Assembly: GCA_963383645.1 (NCBI GenBank)
Contig: OY726560.1
Span: 23,972,300 to 24,036,299, forward strand
Origin: Muscardinus avellanarius
Lineage: Eukaryota > Chordata > Mammalia > Rodentia > Gliridae
Length of the DNA stretch: 64,000 nt
Reading direction: 5' to 3'
Below are positions 58,111-64,000 of the stretch, in pieces. Each line of letters begins with the position of its first letter. Within the stretch, counting starts at the first letter, position 1. The translations under genes were made by a program, and so were the position numbers. Under the pieces are notes generated by a model. It searched no databases. It was not told where the DNA came from and saw only the letters and a list, made by a program, of their open reading frames with translations.

Positions 58111-59321
58111 ACATTATAAGAAGATCAATAAGCAAGTTTTGTTCTTTTTGCGATTTTACATCTTCAACGTATACCTGGAAGGAAAGAATCGTCCTGATGT
58201 TTACATTCTTATTTTAGTTTTCGAGATAGAATGAAGCCTGGAGGAGGAGTTTATTTATTTATTTTTTTCAGTAAGCTTGTTGGTTTCCCACATTTTTTGC
58301 AAGGGATGGCGATGTCTTGTTAGAAGACATTACAGTTGTGAAACAAAGATTACAGGTAAAATAGTTTAACATTTCTTTGAACACAAGTTGCTCATTTTTC
58401 CTACTTTCAATATAGAAAATATTTTCTAGTTCCGTTCCAGCTCTCATTTGTAAGCCACTTTGGCTTTCGTTAAATTGGAGGTGTTTCCAGGTTTTCATGC
58501 CTCATTAAACACACACAACTGTAGGATCTACGGCCAAACGAGAAACTTGAAAGATCACTGGAATTAGCCAAAACATAAAAGCAAAAGAAGTGAGAAGTTT
58601 GGCGACAGACCATCTTCCCAAGGCCACCTTGCCTCATTCCCTTGGAAACCATGTCTGTTATTAACAGTTTCAAAAATAATTCTAGTTTTCCTGCGTATAT
58701 ACTCTACAACCCATCTTCAGGAGGCAACAGCGCAGTGTGCTTCTTTATTTGGGGTCTTTTGGTCTTGCAGGCTGACTTCCTCCTGCTCTTCCCCCTCACT
58801 CAAACCATGGAAGCACAGGCTTGAGAGCTCTGGCAACCAGCGGGATGTTGTACAGAATTTAACAGAAACACTAGGTGCTTCCTAATGCATTTACATCTGA
58901 GTTCTCAACTATAGCTCTGCTCTATCTCTCCTTTTTACACTGCATTTTCTCTCTCCTAAGAGGAAGCAGAATTGCTCTGAGGGCATCATCTGAGCTACCA
59001 GTGATTTTGCAACGAACCATAACAGCCCACTTGGCTGTTCTGGCTGGCAGCAATACTTTCTTGAGCTGAAAGCATTAGAGATGGGGACTGGGCTAGAAGC
59101 AGGGAATTGAAGAAGAGGGTGCCAGGTGTTTAATGGATTACATTTTTAGGGTCCTAAAGCAGAATGGCTGGTGGGAAAAGCTGCATTATCACAAAAGTGT
59201 GTGAAGCACAAATTCTCCTTAGTCTTCTCAGGATCAAATCTTTGAAACTCTTAGATGATAAGTGAGCATCACAGAAACTTATCTAGGTCCTAGCATCTTT
59301 GAATCTGAAGTATGATCACAA
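58111..59321. other. Repeat-poor intergenic stretch
   Basis: No transposon is recognised from 58270 to 59300. Open frames reach 87 codons and have no homology. The segment 58500-58660 keeps several CpGs in an otherwise CpG-poor area. It is a possible conserved non-coding region, untested. Confidence 0.4.
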
Positions 59322-59366
<45 letters not shown>

Positions 59367-59380
59367 ACACACATACACAC
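59322..59380 (+). repeat. (CA)n microsatellite
   Basis: A nearly pure CA tract of about 45 bp followed by an imperfect extension. Confidence 0.95.
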
Positions 59381-60599
59381 CTCTAATTTGTCAAATTTTA
59401 GTTAAGATATTTGAACAACATATATAAAAACACATTTCTGGCATCAATTTCCCGACATTGAAATGTTCACCAAACAACGAGTAATGAACTGACCTGGTGA
59501 AGAATAGGCAGATTTGAGAGTGCTTTTATAATTTTGAAAAGTTTTTTCTCCTCTGCTAAGATAGCCAGTAAATTGTAAATAGGCACATAAATAAACAAAA
59601 GAAAGAATAGAGAAAATGAAATTAAATGAAAAGAGAATGGTGAGAGCTGGTCCAAAAGAAGGAGAAACAATGAAACAGAGAGGAAATATATATAATCTAT
59701 TTTTCATTTACTATCTGCAGCCAAAATTGTGAGAAGACCCAAAATTATTCAGATAGAGAATTAACCAAGAATTATTAAATTTAGCATGCTACTCTCATTT
59801 ATGGTGCATAGTTTTAACCTACTTTTAAATATGAATTTTTAAATCTTTTTTATGATGAGATGCAATATAAGTCATTAAAATCAGAATCAGAAACAAGTTA
59901 AAATGGTGAACCACACCAATAAATGAGGCAAGTGGAAAATAAATAATTTAAGAAATAGAGGGAAGTGAGAAGTGGCCTTTGGGTGAACTTTCTGTTATGG
60001 AACTATATAATTTAGCTTAGGATTTCTGTTTTTATAAGGCAAAGGGGAAAGTGTTCTAGTTTGGCCAGATTACAACAACTAAAAAGCAGCAGCAACAATA
60101 AGAAACTTAGAAATGTTCCAGAAACATTCATTTTGCTTTTGGGCACTAAAAAATTACATGTACACCACATCAGGTTAAGTAACGGACAGTGTTTTTATCT
60201 TGTTTTCTGAAAATGAAAAAGTGAAGGGAAAGAAAGTAATGAAAAAAGAAGAAAGGAAGGAGAGAAAGGAGGAGAGCAACACAAAGAAGGTTCTTACAAT
60301 AGCATTTTGTGTTTCTATAGTGATTTATAATCAGTCATCTAATTGGGGTTTAATTTACTTCACCTGATCCTCATAAACAATCTTGTGCCTTATATAGGGG
60401 CGTTCATTGATAATTTTATAGATTTGATTAAAATCTTGGAAATATAATACTATTAGTAAAACTGATGGGCAATGTATCTGAAGTCAAAATTTCTGACACT
60501 TCATTCAATTCCCTCTGCTTCCCTTAAGAGGCAGAATGTAAATTATTGTCAGTGGCTGTATATGTTAAAATGCCTCTGAATCAACTATGGATCCCCTCC
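59381..60599. other. Intergenic, AT-rich; MIR scrap
   Basis: About 60340-60450 may be MIR ('acttcacctgatcctcataa'). A GA-rich stretch lies at 60225-60275. No gene is seen. Confidence 0.4.
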
Positions 60600-61800
60600 A
60601 CAACTTTATTGAGGTATAGTTGACAAATAAGGATTGCATATATTTAAGGTGTACAATGTGATGATTGGATATTTCCTGTGAAACAATCATTGCAATAAAG
60701 CTAATTAGTACATCCATCACTTCATGTAATTACTTTTTATGGTGAGAACCCTTGAGAGCTACTCTTTTGTGAATCGAATATGCAGTAGAGTATTATGAAC
60801 CATAGTCACCATATTGTACATGAGATCAGCAGAAGTTACTTATCTTATAATTGAAAGTCTGTTCCTTTTGAGCATTCACCCATTTCATGTACCTTCTACC
60901 ATACATACCTCCCTCCCAACCACCATCCAATACTCGTTTCTGTGCATTTGACTTTTTTCAGATTCCACATATAAGTGAGACAATACGGCATTTCTCTTTC
61001 TGCGTCTGGCTTATTTCACATAGTGTAATGCCCTCCAAGATTATCCGTGTCACTACAAATGGCAGGATTTCCATTTTTTATGGTTGAACAATATTCCATC
61101 TTCTACACACACTATAATGAATATCACATCTTATTTATCTATTCATCTATCAGCAGGCACAAGGTTTGTGCATGTTTCTGTATGTTAACTATTGTAAATA
61201 ATAGAGCAGTGAACACGAACATGGGAGTGTTCATCTCCCATGAACCAGTTTCTGGAGATACTAATTTCATTTCCTTTGGAGAGATACCCAGATGTCTCTG
61301 GGTCATATAGTAGTCCTGTTTTTTTAAAAAATTATTTTGTGGTACTGGGGGTAGAATCCAGGAGCTTTCTTTCTCCGGGCTATACTCTCAGACCTATTTT
61401 ATATTTTATTTGGAAACAGGGTCTCACTAAATTGCTGAGAGCCTCACTAAGTAGCTGAGGCTGGCTTTGAACCTGTGCGATCTTCCTGTCTCAGCCTCCC
61501 AAGGGCTGGGATTACAAGTGTGCACCAACCAGGCCTGGCTGTCCTGTTTTTAATTTTATGAGGAACGTCCATATTTTTTCTAGAATTACTGTACCAGTTT
61601 AACTCCTACCAGTCATGTACAAGGGCTTCCCTTTGCCACACCCTCACCAAAATCAGCATTTAGCATAATATTACTTTAATTCCATTCATCAATGTGTTAG
61701 TTTTCATTGTATATACTGTTCAGATCCTTGGTCAAGTTTACTCTTAAGTATTTTATGATTTTTTAACCCATAAATGAGATCATTTTTACAGTTACCTCTT
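60600..61800 (-). mobile_element. Old L1M 3' region, antisense, split by a SINE
   Basis: On the plus strand, 'tttattgaggtatagttgac', 'ccacatataagtgagacaat', 'tggttgaacaatattccatc', 'aaataatagagcagtgaaca' and 'gagatacccagatgtctctg' are consecutive L1M blocks in reverse complement. The element resumes after the SINE at 61552. Confidence 0.85.
61324..61540 (-). repeat. B1-dID SINE (intermediate type) with TSD, nested in L1M
   Basis: A perfect 11-bp TSD 'gtcctgttttt' lies at 61313-61323 and 61541-61551. The antisense copy reads 'gtggtactgggggtagaatc' and 'atttggaaacagggtctcac'. Confidence 0.94.
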
Positions 61801-61837
61801 GAGAAATTTAATTTATTATTTAAAATATTTTCAAGGC

Positions 61838-62004
61838 ACCAGGTGTGGTGGTGCACGCTTGTAATCCCAGTGCTTGGGAGGCGGGGATAGGAGGATCACG
61901 CAGGTTCGAAGCCAGCTGTGCTGGTTTAAGAGACCCTGTTTCCAAAAATAAAATAGGTCTGGGAGTGTACCCCGGAGGTAGAAGGGTTTCCAGGAACCCC
62001 AGTA

Positions 62005-62044
<40 letters not shown>
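61838..62044 (+). repeat. Derived B1-dID SINE with (CA)n tail
   Basis: Derived marks: 'cacgcaggttcgaagccagc', 'ctggtttaagagaccctg', 'taccccggaggtagaagggt'. The tail is (CA)n at 62007-62044. Confidence 0.92.

Positions 62045-62091
<47 letters not shown>
62045..62091 (+). repeat. (TA)n microsatellite fused to the SINE (CA)n tail
   Basis: A pure TA tract of about 45 bp abuts the CA tract, giving an 85-bp compound microsatellite. Confidence 0.95.
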
Positions 62092-62093
<2 letters not shown>

Positions 62094-62397
62094 CAAGACC
62101 CAGTTTATTTCATATTTAAATTACCTTTGAAAGAGTAAAGAAAGAAATATTTCCAATCTTATAAACCTCTTTATGATAGTAGAAGAAACATACCTTAGCT
62201 TATGTTATGATGCCACAGTTTACTTGATACCAAATTATGACAAGAATATTATGAAATAAAGTGAAGGGCCAATATTCCTCATAGGAAATCTAAAAATACT
62301 TGAAGGTGTAGTAAATAAAATTCAGCAAGATTAAGTCATCATCAAGGGAAGTTTATTATAGAAATCCACAATTTTCTTAATATTTAAAAATTGTTTA

Positions 62398-62587
62398 GCT
62401 GGGCGTGGTGGCGCATGCTTGTAATCCCCGCGCTTGGGAGGCGGAGACAGGAGAATCGTGTAGGTTCGAAGCCAGCCGTGCACGCTGGCTTAGGAGACCC
62501 TGTTTCCAAATAAAAATATAAAAATAGGTCTGGGAGTGTAGCCCGGAGGTAGAAGGGCTTCCAGGAACCCCAGTACCACCAAAACAA
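62398..62587 (+). repeat. Derived B1-dID SINE with 12-bp TSD, nested in L1M
   Basis: A perfect 12-bp TSD 'aaaaattgttta' lies at 62386-62397 and 62588-62599. It is very close to the copy at 27320-27507, with 'gccagccgtgcacgctggct' and 'ggtctgggagtgtagcccgg', so it is probably one of the youngest insertions here. Confidence 0.95.
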
Positions 62588-62967
62588 AAAAATTGTTTAA
62601 TAGAATTCATCATATCAATGTAATAAAACAATAAATATATAATTAACCAATAGATATCAAAAATTATATGTAATACACTTTATAAAGATTATTAGCAAAT
62701 TAAGAATAGAGATCTATTCTTCTATCTAAAAAAGATATTTATAAAAACTCTTCTGCTAAAATCCTACCTGGTGTTAAGACATTTAACACTCTCCTAGTAA
62801 GATTAGGAAGGATGTAAGATCCTCGACTCTCATGATTTCTATTGTATTGTAAGGCTTCATTGTGCTGAAGATCCTACTCATTATAATAAAGCCAGAAAGA
62901 AGGTCACAGAAAAATGAAGAATAAAGCTGTCCCTATTTGCAGATGATGATTCTTTGTTTTGTGTTGT

Positions 62968-63122
62968 TTTGGTTTTGGTACTGAGGATTGAATCCAGGGG
63001 CATTCTACCTCTGAGTCATACTTCCAGCTCCTCTTATGTTTTATTTTAAAACAGGGTCTTGCTAATTTGCTGAGACTGGCCTTGACCTGCAATCCCATGT
63101 ATTGGGATTATCACATCCAGGT
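62968..63122 (-). repeat. B1-dID SINE, shortened, nested in L1M
   Basis: Antisense copy: 'ttggtactgaggattgaatc', 'attttaaaacagggtcttgc'. Its B1-like half is shortened. It interrupts ORF2 less than 20 bases after the FADD codons. Confidence 0.8.
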
Positions 63123-64000
63123 AAATAACATGATTCTTTAATTAGAAAATCATAAGAAACCTACCAATGCCAACTAAAACTAGTATGTCTGCTTTGCAAA
63201 AAAAAAAAAAAATAGGGAGATGAGATAAAATAAGGAACCTCTATAATATTTCTATAAGCAGTAAGCAATGACACAAATTTATACTCCTGCCAATAGTGTG
63301 AAATTTATGTATTGGTCAGAAACAATTTGAAAATTAAAGTAAGAAACAATTTCATTTATCTTAGCACCAAAATATAAAATACTAAGAAATAGATTAACAG
63401 AACATCTTTAAACAAAAATATCTCTGCACTGAAGACTATCTACATGTTCCTGAGAAAAACTACAGATTTAGGTAAATGGAGACATACCACTTTAATCAAT
63501 TGTATGATTTAATAGATTTAAGATTTTCATTCAACTATAGGTTAAATAGTGCCCCAGTTACACTACAAGCATTTTTAAGTTGATTAAATAATTATATTGT
63601 ATAAATGCAAATAACCTAAAATACTCAAAGTATCACTGAAGAAGAACAGATGGAAGACTTACACTACCTGTAAGTTTATTTTAAAACTCATAGTTTTAGT
63701 CTAATCCTACATTAATCAAAACACTATAAAATAGGCATAAAATCTGCAGATATGTCAGAATAGATCATCTGAATAGAACAGAATAGATAATCTGAATATT
63801 CAGTATAATAGATAGACTGAGTATAACAGAATAGATAATCCAGGAATATACCCTCACTTATATGGTTATTTCATTTTTGAGAAAGTTGCCAAGACAACCT
63901 GTAGGGGGGAGGCGAGAATAAAAGTCAGTTCAACAAATAGTGTTAAAATAACTAGATAGATATGATGAAACAGTGAAGTATATTGCTTATTTCACATCAT

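Larger units (their letters stand above)
62110..64000 (+). mobile_element. Old L1M ORF2, runs off the window
   Basis: Decayed ORF2 in the plus sense: 'gataccaaattatgacaaga', 'gggccaatattcctcatagg', the active-site block 'tatttgcagatgatgat' at 62935-62949 (FADDD), then, after a SINE, 'cagatggaagacttacacta', 'agaacagaatagataatctg' and 'ttgagaaagttgccaagaca'. Stops are frequent. Two SINEs are nested in it. Confidence 0.8.

Noticed and set aside
1..64000. EXT1 or SLC30A8 exons, expected neighbours of MED30
   Set aside because: I looked for recognisable coding sequence of either and found none in this window.

Overview
This window is mammalian nuclear DNA, AT-rich and dominated by interspersed repeats. 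The repeats place it in a rodent of the squirrel-related group (Sciuromorpha). The commonest SINE is a dimer of a 7SL-derived B1-like left half and a tRNA-derived ID-like right half (B1-dID type), and there are lineage-type L1 3' ends closing with 'caccaataaa'. I cannot tell from sequence alone whether this is a squirrel, a mountain beaver or a dormouse.

One protein-coding gene is supported: MED30, a Mediator head-module subunit, on the minus strand. Exon 1 (11677-11853), exon 2 (3405-3563) and exon 3 (582-686) together encode residues 1-147 of an expected 178. The last coding exon lies off the left edge. The start codon sits in a CpG-rich promoter (about 11640-12150) that holds ETS-, CRE- and CCAAT-type motifs. 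Introns 1 and 2 contain L1, L2, MER2, a MaLR LTR and B1-dID insertions.

From 12.2 kb to 64 kb I find no further gene. By recalled mammalian gene order this is the gene desert upstream of MED30, towards SLC30A8. It contains L2 LINEs, MLT1-type LTRs, old L1M copies in both orientations with SINEs nested inside them, and a younger L1 with a 5' inversion (40385-42640). Endogenous-retrovirus remnants include an ERVL-type pol fragment between direct repeats (24083-26960), a betaretrovirus-like solo LTR with a perfect 6-bp target-site duplication (53696-54221), and a second LTR (55790-56265). A derived SINE subfamily appears in six copies, several with clear target-site duplications. The right end (62.1-64 kb) lies inside an old L1 that runs off the window.

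I found no CRISPR array, operon, tRNA or rRNA gene, and no convincing novel biological system. The notable observations are repeat-biology ones: the solo LTR with duplicated YY1-like motifs, the derived SINE subfamily, the L1 inversion, a 93-bp near-identical duplication at 42.4/43.0 kb, and tandem repeats inside the ERVL-related block.
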